Of a DNA stretch of 64,000 nucleotides, positions 46,614 to 55,012 are shown piece after piece. Each line of letters begins with the position of its first letter. The stretch's first letter is position 1. Both the position numbers and the translations under genes were made by a program. Source of the DNA: Clostridiales bacterium (GTDB lineage: Bacteria > Bacillota > Clostridia > Oscillospirales > Oscillospiraceae). The stretch spans positions 232,557 to 296,556 of the forward strand of contig CABIXV010000001.1 of assembly GCA_902362775.1 (NCBI GenBank). The letters are read 5' to 3'. The notes under the pieces were generated by a model. It had not been told where the DNA came from. It saw only the letters and a list, made by a program, of their open reading frames with translations, and did no database searches.

Positions 46614-47858
46614 ATGCCCACATTCACCTTAGATATCTACCAGACTGCAGGCATTGCCATGCTCCTGTTCGTACTGGGCCGATTTCTCACCGAGCGCGTC
46701 GAGTTCCTGAGAAAATGCTGTATCCCCGCCCCTGTGGTGGGGGGCCTGATCTTCGCCCTCGTTCATCTGGGACTCTATATGAGCGGTGTACTGGCCCTAT
46801 CCTTTGATGAGAACATCAAAAACTTCTTTATGACCCTGTTCTTTACCAGCGTAGGCTATACCGCCTGCTTCCGGCTGTTGAAAAAGGGGGGTAAAAAGGT
46901 ATTTACCTTCCTGTTTGTCGCTATCTTAATGGTTATCCTGCAAAATTTGGCCAGCTCTGTGCTGTCCGTCCTGCTTGGCTGGGATCCCCGTCTCGGCCTG
47001 TGCACCGGCTCCATCCCCATGGTAGGGGGCCACGGTACCGCGGGCTCCTACGGCCCCGAACTGGAAAAGATGGGTCTGGCCGGCGCTGAGGTGCTGGCTA
47101 TGGCCGCCGCCACCTTTGGTCTTGTCGCCGGCTCCCTGATGGGCGGCCCTACCGCCCGCAGCCTTATCAACAAATATGGTCTGCGCTCCAACGAGACCAC
47201 CGAGTCCGTCATTGAAGCCGCTGACGAGACTCCTGAAGAGAAGGAGCGGGCGGAGCGCATGGACTATACGGCCTTTACCAACGCCGCCATCCTGCTCATC
47301 GTCGCATCTGGCCTGGGCACTCTGCTGACCATGGCCTTCAATAGCGTGCAGATCACCATTGCCGGCACGGTCATCAAGTTCACCTTCCCCACCTATATCG
47401 GCTCCATGGTCATCGCCGCTGTCATCCGCAATTTCTGTGATGTCAAGCGCATTATCCTCCCCGCCAGGGCCATCGATACCTGGGGTAACGTGTCCCTCTC
47501 TATCTTTCTGGCCATCGCCCTTATGTCCCTAAAGCTCTGGGAACTGGCCGAACTGGCTACGGACATGGTCATTCTACTGGCCGCCCAGGTAATACTCATG
47601 TTCCTCTTCGCCCGGTTCGTGGTGTTCCGGCTCATGGGCCGGGACTATGAGGCGGCAGTCATGACCTCCGCCTTCTGCGGATTTGGTATGGGCGCCACGC
47701 CCAACGCCATGGCCAATATGCAGGCCATCACCAAAAATTACGGCCCCGCGCCTCAGGCTTTTTTTATCGTACCGCTGGTCGGCTCGCTGTTCATTGATTT
47801 CTGCAACGGAATTATTATTACCCTGTTTCTGAATGTACTGCCGTTGATCTTCGGCTGA
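46614..47858 (+). CDS. gltS: Sodium/glutamate symporter
   Basis: A 414-aa GltS-type Na+:glutamate importer with about 10-12 helices in two inverted halves. The two re-entrant motifs are seen as TGSIPMVGGHGTAGSYGPEL in the first half and AFCGFGMGATPNAMANMQA in the second. The opening LGRFLTERVEFLRKCCIPAPVVGGL is typical. AAGGAGG lies six nt before the ATG. Single-gene unit bounded by terminators. Confidence 0.95.
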   Translation: MPTFTLDIYQTAGIAMLLFVLGRFLTERVEFLRKCCIPAPVVGGLIFALVHLGLYMSGVLALSFDENIKNFFMTLFFTSVGYTACFRLLKKGGKKVFTFLFVAILMVILQNLASSVLSVLLGWDPRLGLCTGSIPMVGGHGTAGSYGPELEKMGLAGAEVLAMAAATFGLVAGSLMGGPTARSLINKYGLRSNETTESVIEAADETPEEKERAERMDYTAFTNAAILLIVASGLGTLLTMAFNSVQITIAGTVIKFTFPTYIGSMVIAAVIRNFCDVKRIILPARAIDTWGNVSLSIFLAIALMSLKLWELAELATDMVILLAAQVILMFLFARFVVFRLMGRDYEAAVMTSAFCGFGMGATPNAMANMQAITKNYGPAPQAFFIVPLVGSLFIDFCNGIIITLFLNVLPLIFG

Positions 47859-47867
47859 TAAAAGCCC

Positions 47868-47902
47868 GCGCCCTGCTCCCCTGAGGAGCAGGGCGCTTTT
47901 TT
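47868..47902 (+). terminator. Terminator after gltS
   Basis: Perfect 12-bp stem (47868-47879 with 47885-47896), 5-nt loop, T6. Confidence 0.93.
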
Positions 47903-47950
47903 ACGATCTTATCAGGTCTTTGTCCCCTTCTTCACTATTTATACAGAGGC

Positions 47951-48517
47951 TCACAGTCCTCTAGACGACTCCTTTTTCTTCCGCTTGGCCGCCATATAGC
48001 GGTCCTCCTCACTGAAGATGCAGCCGCAATATTTCTGCATATAGAAGCCGTGCTCCCGGGCAAAGGCCTGACCCGCCTGAAACAGTGGCCTGAAATCCCG
48101 GTACAGGAAGTCCACCCCGTACTTCTGCCCCATCTCACGGGCAATGGCGGCGATGGCCTCATGGTTCTGATAGGGGGAAATGAGCAGCGAGGTGGTAAAG
48201 CTGTCATAGCCATGCTCCGCGGCGTATCGGGCTGTCTCCTCCATTCGGACCCGGTAGCAGTAGGGACAGCGCCCGTCAATATTTCCAGCCACAGCGGTGA
48301 CGAACGGCCGCAGATCATAGGTGCCGCCGATGACCAATTTCATGCCGATCTCCCTTGCGTAGTCCTCTAAGGTGCGCTTCCGGGCCTGATATTCCGTATA
48401 GGGGTGAATGTTGGGGTTAAACCAGAAGCCGGTGACCGACAGCCCCTCCTCCCGCAGTTGAGCGATAGGCTGGTTGGCGCAGGGGGCACAGCACATATGC
48501 ATCAGGGTATTATCCAT
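47951..48517 (-). CDS. queH: Epoxyqueuosine reductase QueH
   Basis: A 188-aa iron-sulfur enzyme that reduces epoxyqueuosine to queuosine in tRNA, the non-B12 counterpart of QueG. The conserved cysteines are visible: MHMCCAPCANQ near the start, GRCPYCYRVRM in the middle and QKYCGCIFSEEDR near the end. The ATG at 48517 has GAGGTG six nt upstream; a GTG at 48526 is a weaker choice. It is transcribed with the YpsA-like gene (10-bp gap). Functionally it links to gluQ (26316-27230), which modifies queuosine further. Confidence 0.93.
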   Translation of the reverse strand: MDNTLMHMCCAPCANQPIAQLREEGLSVTGFWFNPNIHPYTEYQARKRTLEDYAREIGMKLVIGGTYDLRPFVTAVAGNIDGRCPYCYRVRMEETARYAAEHGYDSFTTSLLISPYQNHEAIAAIAREMGQKYGVDFLYRDFRPLFQAGQAFAREHGFYMQKYCGCIFSEEDRYMAAKRKKKESSRGL

Positions 48518-48527
48518 CACACGCACC

Positions 48528-49028
48528 TCAAATCTCCAAAATATCTAATTCCAGGCCCTGCCGCATGGCATAGGCCAAGGTCTGGGCCGTCCCGCCTCTG
48601 GGTTCACCGTCATAGACGGCGATAATCCGGCAGGCCCGATCCACCATGTACCGGTTCCGCCTTGCCATGCAGCCCCGGTCATAGTGATGCTGGACCAGAG
48701 TCTCATAGTCGCACTGGTCCAGGATAGCCTGATAGCGGAGCCGCTCCTCCCGGGGCCAGCGGTCCGCTTGGCTCTCACAGGGCCGCGCCCCCTCCAGCGT
48801 CACCTGCGGAAAGCACGCCCGCAAGGCCAACACAGCCTCGGCAAAATACAGGTCCGCCCCCCGTGCCATTCCACAGATAAAATGGCGGCAGCCACTCTGA
48901 TAGGCCCGCTCCAGGGCCTGTCCCAACCGCTCCTTCAGCCGTGTGCATCTGGGGTCCCGCTCATCCGTTCCCCAAGGAAGTTTGTCGGGCCGGTGCCCGG
49001 TAAAGCAGCAGGTATTTGCCTGTTCCAA
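48528..49028 (-). CDS. SLOG/DUF1273 (YpsA-like) protein
   Basis: A 166-aa Rossmann-like SLOG-superfamily protein. It has the N-terminal CCFTGHRPDKLPWG, the central FICGMARGADLYFAEAVL and the late RNRYMVDRACRIIAVYDGEPRGGTAQTL, typical of the YpsA family. B. subtilis YpsA affects cell division and oxidative stress resistance; a nucleotide or NAD-derived ligand is suspected for SLOG proteins. First gene of the pair with queH. Confidence 0.88.
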   Translation of the reverse strand: MEQANTCCFTGHRPDKLPWGTDERDPRCTRLKERLGQALERAYQSGCRHFICGMARGADLYFAEAVLALRACFPQVTLEGARPCESQADRWPREERLRYQAILDQCDYETLVQHHYDRGCMARRNRYMVDRACRIIAVYDGEPRGGTAQTLAYAMRQGLELDILEI

Positions 49029-49060
49029 AACACAGCGCCCCTTCTTTTGTGCTGGTTTCT

Positions 49061-49089
49061 ATTCTATAACAGGACATAGTCTAAGTCAA
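49061..49089 (-). promoter_or_regulatory. Promoter of the ypsA-like/queH unit
   Basis: Minus strand TTGACT (49084-49089), 17-bp spacer, TAGAAT (49061-49066). Confidence 0.75.
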
Positions 49090-49234
49090 TGTTTATGGAA
49101 AATTTGTTCGATTGAGTGGACAGCCAATCGATTCTCTGTATCCATATCCTGCCACGGGTGTACCTGGTGGAGCCCTGTTTCCTCTCCTCTATCTCCGCGA
49201 TCCCGCTGCTCGGTGAACTTGGGCCTCAAGAACA

Positions 49235-49261
49235 GAATGGACGGCCTTTGGCCGTCCATTC
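49235..49261. terminator. Hairpin downstream of the ferredoxin-type gene
   Basis: Perfect 12-bp stem GAATGGACGGCC/GGCCGTCCATTC with a 3-nt loop. It lies 3 bp after the stop of the minus-strand gene; its T-run there is poor (TGTTCTT), so efficiency is uncertain. Confidence 0.6.
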
Positions 49262-49264
49262 CTT

Positions 49265-49948
49265 TTACTCCAATATCCTACCATCCACTGAGATGGTCAC
49301 CACCTGCCAGGGGATAAACTTCCCGCTGTCCCGCAGGGCCTTCTCCGCCGCAATTTGTAGGCCGCCGCAGCAGGGGACCTCCATCCGCGCAATGGTCACG
49401 CTCTTGATATTATTTTGACGGATGATTTCTGTCAGCTTTTCACTGTAATCAACCCCGTCCAACTTGGGGCAGCCCACCAATGTCACTTTGCCCCGGATAA
49501 AATCCTGATGGAAGTTTCCATAGGCAAAGGCGGTGCAGTCGGCGGCAATCAGCAGGTTCGCGCCGTCAAAGTAGGGCGCCGTAAGGGGAGCCAGCTTGAT
49601 CTGGACAGGCCACTGGCGCAGTTGGGATGAGACGGCGGCTTCCTGCTCCTGACGCCGTCCCAGTGTCTGGATACGGCTGCCGGGGCAGCCATGTCCTTCT
49701 CCATTCTCCCGCTCCCTCTTTTTAGACTGGACCGCCGCCTCATCATAGGGAGCCGCCTCCCGCTCCACAAAGGTGATGGCCCCGGTAGGACAGGTGGGTA
49801 AACAGTCCCCCAGGCCGTCACAGTAGTCATCACGAAGCAGGAGCGCCTTGCCCTCCACCATGCCGATGGCCCCCTCATGACAGGCCTGGGCACACAGGCC
49901 GCAGCCGTTGCACTTCTCTCGGTTGATCTCAATGATTCTACGAATCAT
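49265..49948 (-). CDS. 4Fe-4S ferredoxin-type protein next to a Crp/Fnr regulator
   Basis: A 227-aa cytosolic iron-sulfur protein. Two N-terminal clusters are at CNGCGLCAQACHEG and CDGLGDCLPTCPTG. The remainder has TLVGCPKLDG and VPCCGGLQIAAEKAL, giving further Cys pairs. Proteins of this form occur in Clostridia beside Crp/Fnr regulators and hybrid-cluster (Hcp) genes and are probably part of a nitrosative/oxidative redox response. The ATG at 49948 is chosen because the frame continues far upstream through the divergent promoter and the regulator gene, which is not credible. Confidence 0.88.
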   Translation of the reverse strand: MIRRIIEINREKCNGCGLCAQACHEGAIGMVEGKALLLRDDYCDGLGDCLPTCPTGAITFVEREAAPYDEAAVQSKKRERENGEGHGCPGSRIQTLGRRQEQEAAVSSQLRQWPVQIKLAPLTAPYFDGANLLIAADCTAFAYGNFHQDFIRGKVTLVGCPKLDGVDYSEKLTEIIRQNNIKSVTIARMEVPCCGGLQIAAEKALRDSGKFIPWQVVTISVDGRILE

Positions 49949-49983
49949 GTCATTTTCCGCCTTTCCTTGACTTGGATGGGCTA

Positions 49984-50025
49984 AGTATAGTACCATTGAT
50001 CCACAGAGTACGTTGTTATAACAAC
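49984..50025. promoter_or_regulatory. Divergent promoter region with a Crp/Fnr-type palindrome
   Basis: GTTGTTATAACAAC (50012-50025) is a perfect 14-bp palindrome. On the minus strand the -10 box TATACT lies at 49984-49989, giving a start near 49977; the palindrome centre (50018.5) is then at -41.5, the class II activator position. No good -35 box is present for that promoter. On the plus strand TTGACT (49967-49972), 18 bp, TACCAT (49991-49996) would put the palindrome just downstream of the regulator's own start, suited to self-repression. Confidence 0.75.
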
Positions 50026-50041
50026 ATTTTAGGAGAAAGAT

Positions 50042-50701
50042 ATGGACTATCAATTTTTGGCTGGTATTCTCCTGTTCCAAGGGCTCTCCCCGGATGCTCT
50101 TCCGGATCTTCTGACCGGTCTGGGAGCCGGGACCCGTTTCTATCCCCGTGGGGAGGCCGTCCTCCGCACCGGCGACCGGACCGGGCGGCTGGGTCTGGTG
50201 CTCTCCGGGGGCGTCAACATTGAGAATCACGACGCCTGGGGAAACCGGACCATCTTGGACCATGTTGCCCCCGGCCAGGTCTTTGCGGAGACCTACGCCT
50301 GTGTCCCAGGGGAACCACTGATGGTGGACGTAGCGGCCGTCCAGGACACAGAGGTCCTGTTCCTGGATATGGGCCTGCTCTTGTCCGGCGAGGGACCCCA
50401 CCATGGAACTCTCTTGCGCAATCTTCTGACCATCACGGCCAGAAAAAACCTGGCCCTCTCTCGGCGCATCTTCTACACCTCCTCCAAGACCATCCGGGGC
50501 AGGCTGCTCTCCTATCTGTCCGACCAGGCGGTGCTCCAGAACAGCCCCTCCTTTTCTATCCCCTTTGACCGCCAGCAGCTGGCTGATTATCTGGGCGTGG
50601 ACCGGAGTGCCCTGTCCAATGAGCTGGGCAAAATGAGGCGGGATGGGCTGCTGTCCGCCAGGAAAAGCCACTTTCGCCTCAATGTGAGCCAGATGCCCTG
50701 A
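50042..50701 (+). CDS. Crp/Fnr family transcriptional regulator
   Basis: A 219-aa regulator: N-terminal cyclic-nucleotide-binding-like sensor domain (about 1-125; no cysteine-rich Fnr N-terminus) and a C-terminal winged helix (~145-215) with FDRQQLADYLGVDRSALSNELGKMRRDG as the helix-turn-helix. It is divergent from the ferredoxin-type gene with a palindromic site between them. The context suggests an HcpR-like sensor of NO or redox state; this is inference. AGGAGAAAG precedes the ATG. Confidence 0.92.
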   Translation: MDYQFLAGILLFQGLSPDALPDLLTGLGAGTRFYPRGEAVLRTGDRTGRLGLVLSGGVNIENHDAWGNRTILDHVAPGQVFAETYACVPGEPLMVDVAAVQDTEVLFLDMGLLLSGEGPHHGTLLRNLLTITARKNLALSRRIFYTSSKTIRGRLLSYLSDQAVLQNSPSFSIPFDRQQLADYLGVDRSALSNELGKMRRDGLLSARKSHFRLNVSQMP

Positions 50702-50743
50702 TCTACACAGGATTTACAATTTAATTACAATTCATTTTCTTTG

Positions 50744-50790
50744 GTTGACAATGTAGACCAGTTGTGTTATGTTTGGTCTACAAAGTAGAC
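50744..50790 (+). promoter_or_regulatory. BlaI-type promoter with two operator dyads
   Basis: TTGACA (50745-50750), 17-bp spacer, TATGTT (50768-50773). GTTGACAATGTAGAC (50744-50758) covers the -35 box, and GTCTACAAAGTAGAC (50776-50790), a perfect GTCTAC-N3-GTAGAC dyad, lies just after the -10. The centres are 32 bp apart, about three helical turns. Confidence 0.85.
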
Positions 50791-50806
50791 TTAAGGAGGT
50801 GTTTTT

Positions 50807-51187
50807 ATGCCGGATGTCACCCTGACCAACAGCGAATGGTATGTGTTGGACTGCCTTTGGGAGCACTCTCCTCTGACGGTGATGGAATTGGTGGAGCGCC
50901 TGTCCCAGAAGGTGGGCTGGGCCAAGAGCACCACCATCACTACCCTGCGGCGGATGGAGGAGAAGGGGCTGGTCCACTGTGAAGTGACGGGCCGGACCCG
51001 TCACTATCGGCCCTCGGTGGAACGGCGGCAGGCCGTCCGCCGGGAGACCCGCTCCTTCTTGAACAAGGTGTATCGGGGCAGCGTGGGGTTGATGGTGTCT
51101 GCCATGGCCCAGGACAAGGCCCTGACCCGGAAGGAGATTGACGAGCTGTATGAGATTCTTCGACAGGCAGAGGAGGGAGCGAAATGA
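50807..51187 (+). CDS. BlaI/MecI/CopY family repressor
   Basis: A 126-aa winged-helix repressor of the BlaI/MecI family: TLTNSEWYVLDCLWEHSPLTVMELVERL, then VGWAKSTTITTLRRMEEKGLVHCE as the recognition helix and wing, and a C-terminal helical dimerisation domain. In this family a partner M56 protease cleaves the repressor to induce the operon. AAGGAGG lies before the ATG, and the stop overlaps the M56 gene (ATGA). Confidence 0.95.
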   Translation: MPDVTLTNSEWYVLDCLWEHSPLTVMELVERLSQKVGWAKSTTITTLRRMEEKGLVHCEVTGRTRHYRPSVERRQAVRRETRSFLNKVYRGSVGLMVSAMAQDKALTRKEIDELYEILRQAEEGAK

Positions 51188-54100
51188 GCGGCATTTTCGT
51201 TCTGAACAGCGCCATGCCCACCCTGATCCCCTGGGCCTTCACCTCCACCCTACTAATTCTGGCGGTGCTGACTGTCCGTTGGCTCACCCGGAACCGGCTG
51301 TCCTCTGTGAACCGCTATGCCCTCTGGGCGGTGGTGCTGATCCGGCTGCTGATCCCTATTCAGCTCCCCTTCCTGTCCTCCTTAGGGGCAGTGGACTTTG
51401 CGCCTCAGATGGAGGACACCCCGGTATACGCCTTTCCCACCGACCACATAGACGCGCCAGAGAGTTATATTCAGCATATCTGGGAAGAACAGGGAGAGGA
51501 CCCGGTCATGAGCGCCGGCATCACCAGCCGTGGCTTCCCCGCTCTGGGAGGGTTCGGCTTTGATTATTACAGCGGCGGCACAGTCCTGGAGGAAAACGGT
51601 TATACCGATTACGCCTTTTTCTCCACTGTCCCCCGTATCCTGTCTATCCTGTGGGGGACAGGAGCGGCGGTGATGCTCCTGTTCCTGATTGGGAGCAACC
51701 TGCGCTTTGCCGCAAGGCTGCGCCGCTCCCGCCGCCCCCTGGACATTCCTGAGTGTCCTCTTCCCGTCTACGTGATAGAGGACCTGTCCTCTCCCTGCCT
51801 GTTCGGCCTGTTCCGGCCCGTGGTCTACCTGACTCCCCAGGCAGCGGCGGACTCTGCCGCACGGGAGCATGTGCTGGCCCATGAGCTCACCCACTACGCC
51901 CACAGGGACCACCTCTGGGCCCCCCTGCGGTGTCTGGCCCTGGCCCTCCACTGGTATAACCCTCTGGTATGGCTGGCTGTCCTCCTGTCCAAACGGGACG
52001 GAGAACTGGCCTGTGACGAGGGGGCGGTGCGCCGTCTGGGGGAGGACCAGCGCATCCCCTACGGCCGCACCCTGGTGGGCATGGTGGCCCAGCGTTCCCT
52101 GCGGACGGCCGATCTGCTGTCCTGCTCCACCGCCATGACAGGGGGCAAAAAGACCATTCAACAGCGCATCGCCCTGCTGGTGAAGCACCCAGAAACCAGG
52201 GCGGCCGCTGTCTTTGGGGCTTGTGTGGCCCTGGCTCTGGTAGCAGTATTCACCTTCTCTGACGGAAACCAGAGCGGCGGTCCGGCAGGCGATTATAGAC
52301 GCTTCCTTAGTGATGTGCAAAGCGCCCAGAGCATCCGCCTGGGACAGCCCACCACCTCCAGTCAGTTTGACCCCACCGCCATCACCGATCCGGAGCTGCT
52401 GGCGGAGGCCAAAGAGATCTTGAAGCAGGAGTGCCCGGACTGGCTCAATCCGCCCCAGGTAGTGGGGGACCTGGACCCGGCCTCTCTGCGTACCCTGACT
52501 CTCACTGACCAGCAGGGCGCGGAGGTCCGATATCTGCTGGCCGCCCCCGCCGACCGGGGGAACTCCGGCGACTTCTATGTGCTTACTGACGGTGAACTCA
52601 GCGGGACGGAGGTTTCCGGACGCCGGGTGGCCGCCCTGATGCACCAGCAGGCGGCAGTCCAGCTCTATGACCTGATGAACCGCCAGGGGGCGCAGAGCGG
52701 CGCCGTTCCTCTTACCGCCGAGGAGCTGGCCTATTTCAACGACGGCTCCTTCTTTGACAACGGGACCGGCAGCGGCGGAAATGCCTACATCAATTTCTCC
52801 ATTCGCAACCAGTTCCTGACTTCCTGGTATGACCATCCGGCGGACATCGACCTGTACCAGCTTTTCTATCTGGGGACCGGCAATCACAGCTCCATCAGCG
52901 AGGAGGAGCGGCGGCTGGTCATCGACCGGGGTTACGGCGGGGTGGACCCGGACTGCGGCTGCACCAAAATCACCCGGCAGGAGATGGACGCCGTCCTGCT
53001 GGAACACACCGGCCTGACTTTGGAGGAGACCAATCTGGTGGGGCTGGGCGATTTCACCTACCTGCCGGAGTATGACGCCTACTACCACTTCCATGGGGAC
53101 ACCAATTATACATTCCCAAGCTTTGAGAGCGGTTCCCGCCATGACAGCATTCTCTATCTCAACTATGGGGACCACGGGGCCTGCCAGTTGGTCCTTCGGG
53201 CGGTGGAGGGCGGATATCAGTTTATCGCCAACCGCTCTACCCAGGTTGGAAACGTGCCCAGCTCCTATACCCGGCTGGAGAAGCCGGAGCACATCGCCGC
53301 CCTGGTGGAGCTTCTGGTACAGGACCAAGAGTTCCTCACAGAAAACGCCCAGTATTTAGGGATCACCCCGGAGGCGCTGGCCGACGCCCTCCAGGGGAAG
53401 GGGGAGGAAGGCGTCTCCCCCGACCTGCTGGTCATCGGCACCTACAACGGCTGGGTCCCGGACCAATGGGGGCGGGGCTACGGCTATCGGCTGACGGTCT
53501 GGGGAGGCGGCAGTGTGATGTTTATGGACCTAACCTTCCCGGCGGCGCTGAATGAGCAGGTGCTGGCCTTCCACCAGCAGGACTCTTTGGAGTTGATTCA
53601 AAAGGACCTGACCCAGCGTCTGTCCGCTCTCACCCTACAGGACATCCAGTCCGTCAGCGGAGGCCGCTATGACCTCCCGGTCTCGTCCGACCAGCTGGCC
53701 GGGATGCTCAACCGAATGGCAGACCGGTATCTGGGGCCGGACGGATCCGACAGCTTTTCCTCCCACCGGCTGTGGACGCTGGACATCCTGCTGCCCGAGG
53801 ACGTCACCCTGTATCTCTCCGCCGGTCTGGTCGAGGACCAGGTGGACATCGACGGGCTGCTCTTTGAAAGCCCGGAGCTGTACCAGCTCATCCGTCAGCG
53901 GTGGACTCCTCCCGCCGGCAGCATCATCCGGGAGGACCTGTCCCCGGTGGCGGAGGCGGTGGACCGGCTCCTGGCGGATGAGCTGGCCAAGTGGAACCAG
54001 GACTTTACCGACAGCGGCCTGTCCGCCCCCTACACTGGGGTAGAACTGACCCAATTCCGCCTGCTGTCCTCTTACCCCGACCTGCTGAAAGAGGGGACCG

Positions 54101-54759
54101 TGAAGCTGTACGCCTTCGACTACGGCTTGACCACCGGGAATTTGGAGGAAGCGGGCTGGGCTGGAGGGAATTACGCCGACGGCGACGGTCTGTTTCATCC
54201 TTACGGCCATGTGCCCCATCTGCTGACGGTGGAGGGGATCGGTCATATGGAGCGCAGTCAGATCATCCTATGGGAGTTCCCCCTAGTGGTAGGCAGCCAA
54301 GGCTATGAGGAACTGGTCACTCAGGACTATGTTCGTGACGTGGTGGTAAGCAACCTCCGGGACCTGCTGGACCCGGTGGTCCCCGCCTCGGTGACCGACC
54401 CCCAGAAGGCGGCCGAGGCCTATGGACGGGCTCTGGCCCAATACTATTCCTCCTTTGGGTCCAGCCACCCATCGGCCGTAACCTACGCCGCCCTGTATGA
54501 GGCCCGGGTCTATCAGCAGGCGGCCAGCGGACTGTGCGCCGCCATCACTCTGGCCGTGGATCCGGTGGAAGCGAACAACATATATTGGCAGTCGGGCGCC
54601 GGCCTTGATCCAGGACCAGATGGACATTGGCTGTACACCCTGGAATACTGCCTGGAACGGCAGGAGGACGGCACCTGGAGGTGTACAGACTCGGGTACCG
54701 GCGGGGTAAGGCTGGAGCGCGGAGATCCCCAGGTAATTAAGCCAGAACCGGAAAGATGA
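51184..54759 (+). CDS. M56 (BlaR1-like) membrane metalloprotease with very large ectodomain
   Basis: A 1191-aa signalling protease. Residues ~1-370 form the M56 core: helices near 15-35 and 38-60, a third near 150-175, the zinc motif HELTH (233-237) in VLAHELTHYAHRDH, LHWYNPLVWLA and a last TM near 340-358 (AAAVFGACVALALVAVF). The remaining ~830 residues would lie outside the cell. They do not show the SxxK penicillin-binding sensor of BlaR1/MecR1; they contain repeated acidic, Tyr-rich segments such as DYRRFLSDVQSAQSIRLG and NYADGDGLFHPYGHVPH. The gene overlaps blaI by 4 bp. Ligand unknown. Confidence 0.9.
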   Translation: MSGIFVLNSAMPTLIPWAFTSTLLILAVLTVRWLTRNRLSSVNRYALWAVVLIRLLIPIQLPFLSSLGAVDFAPQMEDTPVYAFPTDHIDAPESYIQHIWEEQGEDPVMSAGITSRGFPALGGFGFDYYSGGTVLEENGYTDYAFFSTVPRILSILWGTGAAVMLLFLIGSNLRFAARLRRSRRPLDIPECPLPVYVIEDLSSPCLFGLFRPVVYLTPQAAADSAAREHVLAHELTHYAHRDHLWAPLRCLALALHWYNPLVWLAVLLSKRDGELACDEGAVRRLGEDQRIPYGRTLVGMVAQRSLRTADLLSCSTAMTGGKKTIQQRIALLVKHPETRAAAVFGACVALALVAVFTFSDGNQSGGPAGDYRRFLSDVQSAQSIRLGQPTTSSQFDPTAITDPELLAEAKEILKQECPDWLNPPQVVGDLDPASLRTLTLTDQQGAEVRYLLAAPADRGNSGDFYVLTDGELSGTEVSGRRVAALMHQQAAVQLYDLMNRQGAQSGAVPLTAEELAYFNDGSFFDNGTGSGGNAYINFSIRNQFLTSWYDHPADIDLYQLFYLGTGNHSSISEEERRLVIDRGYGGVDPDCGCTKITRQEMDAVLLEHTGLTLEETNLVGLGDFTYLPEYDAYYHFHGDTNYTFPSFESGSRHDSILYLNYGDHGACQLVLRAVEGGYQFIANRSTQVGNVPSSYTRLEKPEHIAALVELLVQDQEFLTENAQYLGITPEALADALQGKGEEGVSPDLLVIGTYNGWVPDQWGRGYGYRLTVWGGGSVMFMDLTFPAALNEQVLAFHQQDSLELIQKDLTQRLSALTLQDIQSVSGGRYDLPVSSDQLAGMLNRMADRYLGPDGSDSFSSHRLWTLDILLPEDVTLYLSAGLVEDQVDIDGLLFESPELYQLIRQRWTPPAGSIIREDLSPVAEAVDRLLADELAKWNQDFTDSGLSAPYTGVELTQFRLLSSYPDLLKEGTVKLYAFDYGLTTGNLEEAGWAGGNYADGDGLFHPYGHVPHLLTVEGIGHMERSQIILWEFPLVVGSQGYEELVTQDYVRDVVVSNLRDLLDPVVPASVTDPQKAAEAYGRALAQYYSSFGSSHPSAVTYAALYEARVYQQAASGLCAAITLAVDPVEANNIYWQSGAGLDPGPDGHWLYTLEYCLERQEDGTWRCTDSGTGGVRLERGDPQVIKPEPER

Positions 54760-54790
54760 CTTCCCGCTTCATCCACAAATAACTTTTGCA

Positions 54791-54825
54791 GAGTCCCGCC
54801 GGAGGATATCCGGCGGGACTCTTTT
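54791..54825 (+). terminator. Terminator of the blaI/M56 operon
   Basis: Perfect 12-bp stem (54791-54802 with 54810-54821), 7-nt loop, TTTT. Confidence 0.88.
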
Positions 54826-55012
54826 ACATTCTTGACAAATTTTTATCTTAAATATGTCTAAAATCACGAAAAACAGGATGTTAAATTCCTGTCTTTCCTC
54901 CTCTCTGTCCTGTTAAGAAATCGTTAATTCCGTTGTTTTTGCTCCCCAAAATCGCTATCATAATACTGAAGAAATAGAAAGATATCCAGTCTATTGTAGG
55001 TGTTTCAAAATC

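Noticed and set aside
49949..50671. N-terminal extension of the ferredoxin-type protein through the regulator gene
   Set aside because: It would run through a divergent promoter, a palindromic operator and the Crp/Fnr gene on the opposite strand; the ATG at 49948 starts the conserved ferredoxin domain.
51382..53328. 648-codon minus-strand frame inside the M56 gene
   Set aside because: Shadow of the M56/ectodomain reading frame, which has a start, overlap with blaI and a terminator.
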